Positions 55,495-64,000 of a stretch of DNA of 64,000 nt are shown piece by piece; the stretch's first letter is position 1, and every line of letters starts with the position of its first letter. The position numbers were made by a program, and so were the translations under genes. This DNA comes from Porodaedalea pini (lineage: Eukaryota > Basidiomycota > Agaricomycetes > Hymenochaetales > Hymenochaetaceae): assembly GCA_002794775.1 (NCBI GenBank), contig NBAY01000063.1, positions 62,001 through 126,000 on the forward strand, written 5' to 3'. Below the pieces are notes generated by a model. That model was not told the DNA's origin. It worked only from the letters and a program-made list of their open reading frames with translations, and made no database searches.

Positions 55495-56392
55495 TGCCGC
55501 CTACAGTCGCTATCGTTGCTGCTGGCGCGACGGACGCAGCCCAGGGGATCGTCTGGTCAGTGTAGGTCGCTGCACGGTGTACACAACTCCCGTTGGCAGA
55601 TCCCCAGCTACATGCTCAAAGAACTATTATGGTCGATCTTCCCCTTGTTGACCTGACCTGTCGAGCCAAATGAGTCTTGAGCATCCTCCCTCCGAGAGAG
55701 GCGCATCACTTCGTCCGGTCTTTCCTCACTGCACGTTCTCAGCCTGGCGCTTCAACCACAGGAAGCCAAACCCGCAGTCTCTCCCGCTACTGTCCGCAGC
55801 ATCTCTTCTCTTTACTCAGGAACGGGAATCGCATTCCTCGACGCAGGCATCATAGGCGGTCCGCCGAGCGAGGAGTACGACACCACTATCTATGCGAGCG
55901 CCGACGCCGCCGACGCGGAGCGCCTCGACGTGTTCGAGCGCTTCAATGAGCTTGGTCTAGAGGTACGCGCGCTGCGTGATGAAGAGAGAGGCGGTGTTGT
56001 GGTCGATGCGAGCGCGCTGAAGATGTCGTATGCGGTTCGTCATATGTTTGCCTATCAATGAGATCCATTCGATCGTGTAGGGAATCACGAAGTGTGCAAT
56101 TCTTTTGTCTGCCACTGTATGTTATCAAGCTAGAATACTAGAGCTAACAAGAAATCACAGGCCTTTTTTCCACCGTGATCCTTGGTGCATTCTTCTCTTC
56201 TTTATATGCTTTCAAGGATTTAGTATCTCCTGACAACGTCGTCCCCAGCCGCACATGCCTTCTCGCCGCGTACAGCTTCGGCCTCCTCTCTGAGCTGTCG
56301 CTCAGCCAGCCACTGGCAGTCCTGCTCCTTGGGTCGATGAGACGGAGGAGATTATTGACTTTGTCAATTTATGAATTCAGTAATTTATTTGA
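55495..56392 (+). pseudogene. NAD(P)-binding dehydrogenase relic (6PGDH-like)
   Basis: Fragments fit a small fungal family related to 3-hydroxyisobutyrate / 6-phosphogluconate dehydrogenases. MPPTVAIVAAGATDAAQG at 55495 resembles the Rossmann start. FLDAGIIGGPPSEEYDT, YASADAADAERLDVFE and DASALKMSYA lie at 55830-56035. GITK then GLFSTVILGAFFSSLYA and LLSELSLSQP lie at 56080-56330. The N-terminal part between these pieces is missing, the Rossmann glycine motif is degraded, and the C-terminal region runs into unrelated sequence. It is probably non-functional. Confidence 0.6.
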
Positions 56393-57030
56393 CAAGAATC
56401 AGTGAAGAACTGGGTGAGATATTGATTTTTGAAGCTGAGAGTGCACTCTCATTCACGAAAAAATGTGCATATACTTCTGAAAATAGTTGTAATACTCATT
56501 TTTTGAGAGTTCAAAAGCACCTTCACTATAGTAAAACACGAGAACAAGAGATGAGATTCAGTTACTGAAGCGAGTGTGATGGGCTCGAGGAAGATGGGAG
56601 AACAAATGACGGGGGACGATGCAAGACGGATGAGGAAAATGTACCCACTTTTTATCTCTCAGGTTCTCTGCGTCGTGCTCAACAACTGGTCATACTTGTT
56701 TTATTACTTACTCAAATCATGTCGAGAATATCCAACCGGGCAGCAACAGACCTGAACGAAAGCAAAAAAGCATATCATGTCATCCTGAGAGCTGAGAAAC
56801 GGATTCCCCATTTTTCTGGTCAAGACGCGGTCTAGAGATACCACCAAGGCGGTGAGACCTTCACATTCCTTCGACTCAATTACAGCGATGCTTATCCAGC
56901 ATCTAGATCTGACGGTCCAAGTACGCTCATTATTGACTTTTGTTGAACAGCCTCGACCCGATGTGGCCTTAGCACAGCCGACTATTAGACCTGCCGTCAA
57001 CAACGCACTGCGACAACTGCAATATCCACA
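56393..57030. other. upstream region of the SPRY gene
   Basis: No gene called. 56656-56700 resembles 36350-36400 (both contain CAACTGGTCATACTTGT), a small dispersed repeat or a shared exon piece. Further 5' exons of the SPRY gene could lie here. Confidence 0.35.
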
Positions 57031-57359
57031 ATGGGCTGGTTTTCCAGACATCTACAAACTACATCACATCTAGGTCGAGCTGGTTCCAGCTCAGATGCTC
57101 CTCCTGCATGGGCACCTGCCGACGAGCCCTCGCGTGCTCTTGGACTAAAGAACGAAGCGCCAGAAGACGAGTTCGAAGCAGCAGAAGAATTCTGCGCTCA
57201 CAACCCACCGTACGCGCCTAGATTTCTTCCCTCCGCCGATGTTGATCGTATCCGTGCGGAGGGATGCAAGGCGTGGGGCCTTATCGCGCCGCGGCTTTCG
57301 CGCTTCAAGGGTACCATCGCGGACATCCGGAACGATACGAAAGGCGCACCAAAGGTTGT

Positions 57360-57574
57360 TGTTGAACTATAAATAACTGACGGATACTTGCCTGAGCAAA
57401 TATCCGTCACTGGTCACATGACCGACTTCCAGAACTCCGACTATATGCTCATATGACTATGCACCATATGCTCACTATACTCTTTATAGTAAACTATTCA
57501 ATTGTACTGTATATAAGGACGGGCACTCTCGCCCCTAATCTACAGCTTTGTCCCACTTTTCTGCTCGTCTAAGA
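57360..57574 (+). repeat. 5' LTR of Copia element
   Basis: 215 bp starting TGTTGAACTATAAATAAC. It contains a TATATAA box at 57510-57516 and tandem-like ATATGCTCA words near 57445 and 57470. Same sequence as 62244-62458. Confidence 0.93.
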
Positions 57575-57622
57575 GGTTATGAGCCTTGGCTCCCTCCTAC
57601 TCATTGCACTCCTCACTATTGC

Positions 57623-60600
57623 ATGTCAGACCGTCCTCCTCATTCACCAACACCACCACTACCAACTACTCCTAAACCAACTACTAGCACTCGTCCTCGC
57701 ACTCGTGCACAAGCACAGGCTGAACAACTAGCCGCAACTACTAGCGGCACTACTCAAACTCCTACTCCACCAGTATCAACTGCCACACCAGCGCAACTTG
57801 AGCGCGACTTTGAAACACTACCGCCAATACCAGAGCGCGTTACTCCACCTACTGAATCATCAGAAGGCGAACTAACTGATCCTACTACAGTGCCGCCTAC
57901 TCGCACTCAGCGCATTCCCCGCCGCGAATCACCTATAATGTCAGCACTAAAAGCGGGTGAAATAATCAAACTATTTGATGGCATCGAACCACTCGACGGT
58001 GTCAAGAACTGGAAACTCTGGATATTCCGCATCTTCCAGGCCATTAATGCCACTGGCCATCCAACTCTTATGGAGGCAGGACCATCCAGTCCAGAAGAAA
58101 ATACTATTGCGAACGCCATCTATGCGGGTGTGATCAAAAACATCCCCGACAAAATACTCGGAAATTATTTAGGCGTAACTCAAGTACACGTCCTACTGAA
58201 ACAACTAAAGGCACGTTACGACATACAAACTACAGTAACTAACGCATTAAATGAAGGAGCGTTATTCAACGTCCGAGGCCATGTGTCTCAACTCGACAAA
58301 ACTTTGGACGAACTCGAACGACGCCACGCTGAACTTTGCGCCCATGGAAAACAACCGGCCGACTCAACATACTTGGCAGCGATAACTGCGGCAATACCAC
58401 CACAATATAAATATGTCATAACTCAACTCGAACTTCAAATTAACGCCGTAAACGAGTACAATAAAGATAAAGAAGACCACGAGGACGTCATACTTACTCC
58501 GAACCGACTTATCCAAGAAACTCGTCAAGCCTTTGCGAACTGGAGCGCGGCAAATACTCGAAAGAACCCAATCGCCGCCGCGCACCCTTACCAAAGCGAG
58601 GCTACTCACCCCTACTTTAGAGGGCGAGGCGGACACACTCGAGGTCGCGGCCGAGGCCGCGGCCGATATGGAGCTTACAGAGGCCGAGGACGCGGCCGTG
58701 GAGGATACTCAAATAACTCCGATAACTCGAACTCGAACTCAGGGAACTCTAATCCCTTTGTTAAGTGTTATAACTGCAACAACTACGGGCACCAATCACC
58801 TAACTGCCCTCAGCCGTGGACTCAGAAAACTAAAGATGCCATGGCGAAGAAAGGAATTCAGGAGCACGCGAAACCTCCGACCACTGCCCACTCGCATCAG
58901 GCGAGCACGACGAACGCGGCAAACGTACCTGCGACCGCTTCCACTTCCACTGCAGTCGCTCAAGCACACCAGGCGACAAACGTCGAAATGCCCAACTTCC
59001 CGCAGACGCCACCATTCACTGCGACAATAACTGAAATAACCGATGACGTCACTATGCAGTTCGACAATGAATCTGCACTTTTCGACTTTTTACGCGACGA
59101 TCACTACATGGATGCTATTGAGAACTTTGAGGCGAATCATGTAAGCGCCACAGCCATTTACTTAAAAGAAAATTATGCTAATAAACTTTATCATACTATG
59201 GATATTATTGATTCTGGCGCCACTCTTCACTTAACTCCTTATTTCAACCGACTTACTAATGTTAAACAAACTGACCCAATCTCTGTTATAACCGCTAACT
59301 CACAAACTTTTATTACTTCAACTATAGGGATTTTAACTGTTGAGATCCCGAATGGTGATACTGTAAGCACCATTACTATTAAAGATGTCTATTATGCTAA
59401 AGAAATGCACATGACGCTACTTAGCCAGTCTAAACTTTGTGCAGACGGATATGAATTTATTTATAAAGGAAATTTGTGTACAATAAAGGCACCTAGCGGT
59501 GAAATATGCGGTCAAATTCAATGTAAAAATAACCTGTACTCTATATTAAAACATTATCAAATGAGCGCTGTGAAATCAATTACTTTGTTTGAACTTCATA
59601 AGAAACTCGGACACTTAAGTTATACTTACCTCAAATGGCTACTTAAGAATCATCCTGAATCAATTCATTACAAAATCACTGACTCAACTGAAACTCAATG
59701 TCGTGTTTGTGTCGAAGCAAATATTAAAAGAAATGTTATACCCAAAACTCGAACTTCTGAATTAGCTAAAAACTTTGGCGATCATTTTCATATGGATATT
59801 TGGGGACCTGCGCCAACAACTGCTATTGGAAATTTTAAATACTTGTTAACTTTAGTTGACGACTGTACTAGATGGGTCCAAATGAGTTTACTTAAAACTA
59901 AAGCGGATGGCTATACTGCTTACATCAAATGGGCTACTTTATTGTCAACTCAATATGGAATTAAAATCAAAATACTTCAATCTGACAATGATACTGTCTT
60001 TTTATCAAATGACTTTCAACTCTTTTTAGACAGTCAAGGAACTATGCGAAAACTAACTGTACATGATACTCCACAACAAAATGGTGTAGCTGAGCGAACT
60101 CATCAAACAATACTAAATCAAGTTAGATCAAACCTACTAGGACATAAATTACCGGACAAGCTCTGGGGAGAAGCCGTTAACTACTCAACCTTTATACATA
60201 ATAGAACACCTAAAGCGGCAATTAACTTTATCTCTCCATACTTTAAGCGATTTAATAAAGCTTATATTTTTGATAACTTACATGAATTTGGCACTCATGT
60301 CATTTTCAGAGAAGAAAATACTAATAAACTAACTCCTAAAGGATCCTACGGCCGATGGCTATGTTGGGATGAAGAAAGTAAAGGACATAGAATTTATCAT
60401 GATCAGAAAATAACTGTTGAAAGAAATGTCCAATTTCTCGAAGTCACACCTTCTCGAATTGAAGGGGAGCAAACTGATACCCCACTAGAAAACAACCAAA
60501 ACAATCCTACTGAACCTACTGAACCAAGAAGATCAGAGCGACAAAGAAAACCAACTAAACGTTCTAGAGGATTAGACTATACTGAAGAACTTAATCTCGC

Positions 60601-62236
60601 AATTTACTTAACTGAATTTAATGAATTCAACAATGAACAACTTGGCGACCCCATCACTTTTCAACAAGCAATTAAGCGACCAGATGCACTCAGATGGGCT
60701 AAAGCCATGAAAGATGAAATTGAAACACTAAAAGAAAGACAAACTTGGGAATATGTTTACCCACCTACTAATGCAAATATCATTGGCACTAGATTTGTTT
60801 ACAAAACTAAACGGTTAGCCGATGGCCGAATTGACAAATACAAAGCAAGACTAGTTGTGCAAGGATATGCGCAACAAGAAGGAATCGATTTTTACTCAGA
60901 TGACTTATTTGCACCAGTAGCACGACTTAGTACTGTGCGAACTATACTCTCCTGGGCAGCAACTAATGACTATGAAATACATCAGATAGATATTAAATCA
61001 GCCTACTTGTATGGTGAACTAGAAGAAGGTGAAGAAATTTACATCAAACCACCACCAGGATATAATAAACTATTACCTGACTTGAAATCTGGACAAATAC
61101 TAAAATTAAAGAAAGCACTATATGGACTAAAACAAGCAGGAAGACGTTGGTACAAGAAACTAATGTCAATTTTAACTAAAATAGGGTTAACTAGATCAGA
61201 CAATGACAATGCAGTCTTTTTCAAAACAGAAAATAATAAAACTATACTAGTATTATTTGTACATGTCGATGACATTACAATAGCAGCGAAATCAACTAAA
61301 CTATTAACTGAATTAAAAACTCAAATTGGAAATGAAGTTACTTATACTGACGGAAATGAGATTCACTGGTTACTTGGAATTGAAATCAAACGTAACCGTC
61401 AAACTAAAACTATAGCATTAAAACAACAAAATTATATTGAAACTATTATCAAACGCTATGACTTAGAAAAAGCTAAACTAAAGAATTCTCCTATGGAGCC
61501 AGGGAGACAATTATCAACTGATGACGCACCAGCCGATGATGAAGAACTTACTTACATGGAAAAGGTACCTTATATGAACATGGTTGGAGCACTGCGATAC
61601 GCAGCAGACTGTACCAGGCCAGATATTGCCTATACATGTGGAATACTCGCGAGATATTTAACTAACCCTGGTATTAAACATTTTGACGCCGCAAAACAAT
61701 GTTTTCAATACTTACACTCAACTAAAGACTATTGGCTCATACTTGGCGGAACTGAAAATACTCAACTTACTGGATACACTGACTCTGATGGAATGACAAC
61801 TGAAGGACATAAAGCCATATCCGGATACTTCTTTAAACTTGGCAATTCAATAACATCATGGTCAAGCAAAAGACAAACTTTAGTATCACTAGCCGTAGCT
61901 GAAGCTGAACTTATTGCACTAGCTTATGCGACTCAGGAGGCTATTTGGCTAAAAAGACTTGTGAATGAGGTTCTGCAGGCTTCGTTTACACCTACTACAA
62001 TCTTTACTGATAATCAAGCTATTATTACTATGGCAACTGATCCTGAGCGAAAATATTCTCAAAGAACTAAACATATTGATATACGAAAAGATTTCTTTAG
62101 AGATCACATTGATAAAGGAACTATTACTGTTAAATACATTCCCACTGAACATAACATAGCAGACTTACTTACTAAAGCACTATCTGTAACTTTACTCAAG
62201 CGCTTTGTAGAACAACTTAAACTAACGCGCGCTTGA
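57623..62236 (+). CDS. Copia Gag-Pol polyprotein
   Basis: 1,537 residues from the first ATG in frame (the frame is open further upstream without ATG). Order is the Ty1/copia order. A Pro/Thr-rich N-terminus precedes a UBN2-like capsid (GVKNWKLWIFRIFQAI) and an Arg/Gly-rich stretch with a CCHC knuckle (CYNCNNYGHQSPNC). The protease has IIDSGATLHL. The GAG-pre-integrase zinc finger (HKKLGHLSY...CRVC) and integrase core (HMDIWGP, LQSDNDTVF, QQNGVAERTHQT) follow. RT has YKARLVVQGYAQ and LFVHVDDITIA (active-site VDD), and RNase H has GYTDSDGM, SLAVAEAELIAL and FTDNQAI, ending in KHIDIRKDFF. All catalytic residues looked for are present. No stop or frameshift. Probably competent for transposition. 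Confidence 0.95.
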   Translation: MSDRPPHSPTPPLPTTPKPTTSTRPRTRAQAQAEQLAATTSGTTQTPTPPVSTATPAQLERDFETLPPIPERVTPPTESSEGELTDPTTVPPTRTQRIPRRESPIMSALKAGEIIKLFDGIEPLDGVKNWKLWIFRIFQAINATGHPTLMEAGPSSPEENTIANAIYAGVIKNIPDKILGNYLGVTQVHVLLKQLKARYDIQTTVTNALNEGALFNVRGHVSQLDKTLDELERRHAELCAHGKQPADSTYLAAITAAIPPQYKYVITQLELQINAVNEYNKDKEDHEDVILTPNRLIQETRQAFANWSAANTRKNPIAAAHPYQSEATHPYFRGRGGHTRGRGRGRGRYGAYRGRGRGRGGYSNNSDNSNSNSGNSNPFVKCYNCNNYGHQSPNCPQPWTQKTKDAMAKKGIQEHAKPPTTAHSHQASTTNAANVPATASTSTAVAQAHQATNVEMPNFPQTPPFTATITEITDDVTMQFDNESALFDFLRDDHYMDAIENFEANHVSATAIYLKENYANKLYHTMDIIDSGATLHLTPYFNRLTNVKQTDPISVITANSQTFITSTIGILTVEIPNGDTVSTITIKDVYYAKEMHMTLLSQSKLCADGYEFIYKGNLCTIKAPSGEICGQIQCKNNLYSILKHYQMSAVKSITLFELHKKLGHLSYTYLKWLLKNHPESIHYKITDSTETQCRVCVEANIKRNVIPKTRTSELAKNFGDHFHMDIWGPAPTTAIGNFKYLLTLVDDCTRWVQMSLLKTKADGYTAYIKWATLLSTQYGIKIKILQSDNDTVFLSNDFQLFLDSQGTMRKLTVHDTPQQNGVAERTHQTILNQVRSNLLGHKLPDKLWGEAVNYSTFIHNRTPKAAINFISPYFKRFNKAYIFDNLHEFGTHVIFREENTNKLTPKGSYGRWLCWDEESKGHRIYHDQKITVERNVQFLEVTPSRIEGEQTDTPLENNQNNPTEPTEPRRSERQRKPTKRSRGLDYTEELNLAIYLTEFNEFNNEQLGDPITFQQAIKRPDALRWAKAMKDEIETLKERQTWEYVYPPTNANIIGTRFVYKTKRLADGRIDKYKARLVVQGYAQQEGIDFYSDDLFAPVARLSTVRTILSWAATNDYEIHQIDIKSAYLYGELEEGEEIYIKPPPGYNKLLPDLKSGQILKLKKALYGLKQAGRRWYKKLMSILTKIGLTRSDNDNAVFFKTENNKTILVLFVHVDDITIAAKSTKLLTELKTQIGNEVTYTDGNEIHWLLGIEIKRNRQTKTIALKQQNYIETIIKRYDLEKAKLKNSPMEPGRQLSTDDAPADDEELTYMEKVPYMNMVGALRYAADCTRPDIAYTCGILARYLTNPGIKHFDAAKQCFQYLHSTKDYWLILGGTENTQLTGYTDSDGMTTEGHKAISGYFFKLGNSITSWSSKRQTLVSLAVAEAELIALAYATQEAIWLKRLVNEVLQASFTPTTIFTDNQAIITMATDPERKYSQRTKHIDIRKDFFRDHIDKGTITVKYIPTEHNIADLLTKALSVTLLKRFVEQLKLTRA

Positions 62237-62243
62237 AGGGGAG

Positions 62244-62458
62244 TGTTGAACTATAAATAACTGACGGATACTTGCCTGAGCAAATATCCGTCACTGGTCA
62301 CATGACCGACTTCCAGAACTCCGACTATATGCTCATATGACTATGCACCATATGCTCACTATACTCTTTATAGTAAACTATTCAATTGTACTGTATATAA
62401 GGACGGGCACTCTCGCCCCTAATCTACAGCTTTGTCCCACTTTTCTGCTCGTCTAAGA
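62244..62458 (+). repeat. 3' LTR of Copia element
   Basis: 215 bp, no difference from the 5' LTR seen by eye. Followed by GTTGT and then the resumed SPRY exon (CGAGCTCGCG). Confidence 0.93.
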
Positions 62459-63130
62459 GTTGTCGAGCTCGCGACGGAACGTGGCTGTGGGGACGCATGC
62501 GTCTTAAGCAATTACCCGATTATGGCTGGGCTGTACGACACTCAAGGGAAGGATGGCGTGTACTTTGAGGTCACAATTCTGCAAATGAATGGAGTCATTG
62601 CTATCGGTAAGTGCAATGCAGTGTCTACTATTTAGCATCGTCGATCGCCACAGACTCAAATGAATCAACTGCATTGAGGCACCGCCTGTCTTCCCTACCC
62701 CGAGTTCCGGTTCCCCGGATGGAACAGACTGAGCGCAGGTCTGCACCTCGACGACATGCAAAAATTCTTCGAGGACCCAAATGGCGGTCGGCCGTACGAC
62801 CCGCGGCTGATTTCAGTCCACCCGGGCGATGCGATCGGGTGCGGGTACGTCTTCGCAACGGGGAGCGTGTTCTACACCTACAACGGCGAGCGCCTCGCGG
62901 ACGCGTTCCGTGGTGTATATATGCCCCGCACTGCGCATGATGTGTACGCCGCAATAGGCGTCGGTGGGCCCGGACCGAACCGACTTCGCGTTAATTTCGG
63001 CGGAGATGATGAGATGCATCTATTCCGATGGCAGCCTGGGCGGGAGTGGGGGTGGCTGGTTGATGGCCATGTTGGGCGGCTTGCAGGCGGCAGTGGCGAG
63101 GATGACGAGCTACCTAGCTATGTCGCTTGA

Positions 63131-64000
63131 TGTTGGGCAGTCTAGCTGTATACACAGGGTATAATTGTTTGTGTACAAATAGGTTTCAAAAGTAACATGG
63201 AGTTCCTAAAAATGGAAACACAACCTCTACCACCGACGCTTGAATGAAAAGATGCGAGGTTGATAAATGTGTGTGGAGAGAGGAGTAGGAAAATGTGATG
63301 CTTCCATTAATATTGGCAACTTTGAAAAGCATGATTCACATTTTAAGTACCATGGCCAGTCAAAACGTGACGCCGATCCTCACGTGATAGTAGTTTTATA
63401 ATATCTGCTATCTACTACTAACAGACAACCAACCGCACAGGGAACCGGAACACAAACAGGAAGGACTATGTAGAGCGTGAATGTAGGTGATGGGTAAAAA
63501 AGAAAGGGTGAAAGACGTAACGTGGTTAAGGGGTGTTACTAAAGATCAAATGAGGGGGGTAATTCTGATAATAGAGGCATGCTGTCCGGAGGGCGACGAA
63601 ACGAAAAATAGGCGAATTTTAATAAAAGGAGGAAATTATTTGGGCGAGACCATTCAACAAATGATAAAGGTAGTGATCGTTGACGAAAGAGACTGTTTCG
63701 AATGAATGCGAAAAAAGGGCAAATGTTAAGAATATGGCGTACATCATGTTTGAGGCACAACGGGTCTGGACAACGGGGTTGGAGGTTTCGGTTATGCAAA
63801 TCGAGCGCATTCAGCATCAGGCTGACGGCGCGTGTTTGAACTGAGCGATATATCTTCTTCTTCGGAGAAAGCTTCAAAAATGGATGTAGAGATCGCGTTG
63901 GGTGAAGGATGAAGGAGGATGGCTCGAGGATAGAGCGATGTCCGCGTAGATTTATGATGTTGGCTTTCCAGTCCCGAACAAGGTCGAGCTGTACTTGCGC
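63131..64000. other. no gene recognised at right edge
   Basis: 870 bp with no motif-bearing frame. A 112-codon minus-strand frame at 63539-63877 was not supported. Confidence 0.4.

Larger units (their letters stand above)
57360..62458 (+). mobile_element. intact Ty1/copia retrotransposon
   Basis: A 5.1-kb element with 215-bp LTRs (57360-57574 and 62244-62458) that appear identical by eye. A GTTGT target duplication is at 57355-57359 and 62459-62463. A polypurine tract TTGAAGGGGAG abuts the 3' LTR. One uninterrupted Gag-Pol frame fills the interior. Identical LTRs and an intact frame mean very recent insertion. It has the same orientation as the SPRY gene it disrupts. The LTR end is taken as ...CTAAGA, which fits the target duplication, although TG...CA ends are more usual. 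Confidence 0.95.
57031..63130 (+). pseudogene. SPRY-domain gene interrupted by Copia
   Basis: A host gene split by the element at 57360-62458. The coding parts 57031-57359, 62464-62606 and 62679-63130 sum to 924 nt, exactly 307 codons plus stop, once the element and one copy of the target duplication are removed. The first part has PAWAPADEPSRALGLKNEA, PPYAPRFLPSADVDRIRAEG and CKAWGLIAPRLSRFKG. The second has IMAGLYDTQGKDGVYFEVTI, and the third FPGWNRLSAGLHLDDMQ, GDAIGCGYVFATGSVFYTYN and LRVNFGG. This is a SPRY/B30.2 fold, a protein-interaction domain found in RanBPM-like proteins. In this copy translation would stop at a TAA inside the LTR (57370-57372). Its role is unknown. Confidence 0.85.

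Noticed and set aside
63539..63877. 112-codon minus-strand frame at the right edge
   Set aside because: Low complexity of evidence: no motif, no splice sites, no neighbour support.
1..64000. tRNA, rRNA or CRISPR features
   Set aside because: No box A/B pair with a cloverleaf, no rRNA-like stretch and no spacer-repeat array were found. The tandem arrays present are coding or hairpin minisatellites.

Overview
The window is nuclear DNA from a fungus, almost certainly an Agaricomycete (mushroom-forming basidiomycete). Genes are split by many short introns of about 50-80 bp with GTAAGT/GTACGT-type donors. The gene families are also typical: a basidiomycete-type F-box protein, DUF6698, a Plavaka-type transposase, and chromodomain Ty3/gypsy and Ty1/copia retrotransposons. 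I cannot name the species. No rRNA, tRNA or CRISPR array was recognised.

Left third (1-20 kb) is mostly host genes. A small TA-flanked inverted-repeat element lies at 0.2-0.85 kb. It is followed by a tandem family of atypical protein kinases: two full copies, a C-terminal relic between them, and duplicated 5' flanks. Then come an F-box gene, NOP56 (box C/D snoRNP core), a lineage-specific gene divergent from NOP56, a GH127 beta-L-arabinofuranosidase-like gene and an MFS permease.

Middle (20-38 kb) is a mosaic. It holds an 877-residue protein of unknown function whose N-terminus is written by a 21-bp-type minisatellite, an apparently intact Plavaka transposase, a truncated Ku70 copy, a DUF6698 gene and a nearly identical stray copy of one of its exons. 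AT-rich, TTATAA-dense blocks bound this part, so it may be one large composite transposon (hypothesis). A host Golgi GDPase (GDA1/CD39) gene follows, then a scrambled prolyl-tRNA synthetase pseudogene.

Right third (38-64 kb) is dominated by retrotransposons. A minus-strand chromovirus (element A, 38731-51307) is interrupted inside pol by a plus-strand relative (element B, 41922-48227). Both have 5-bp target duplications, near-identical LTRs, a Tf1/sushi-like self-priming site and a GGGTTTT -1 frameshift site between gag and pol. Both also carry nonsense TGA codons, mainly from CGA. Older debris follows: a hairpin-bearing 48-bp tandem array, a CpG-depleted solo LTR, an inverted repeat and a dehydrogenase pseudogene. 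A very young, intact Copia element (57360-62458) with identical LTRs has landed inside an exon of a SPRY-domain gene, which would be in frame without it.

Splice sites were chosen by eye from donor/acceptor motifs and frame continuity. Exon limits given to the base for NOP56, the 877-residue gene, the SPRY gene and the first F-box exons are well supported. Others are approximate.
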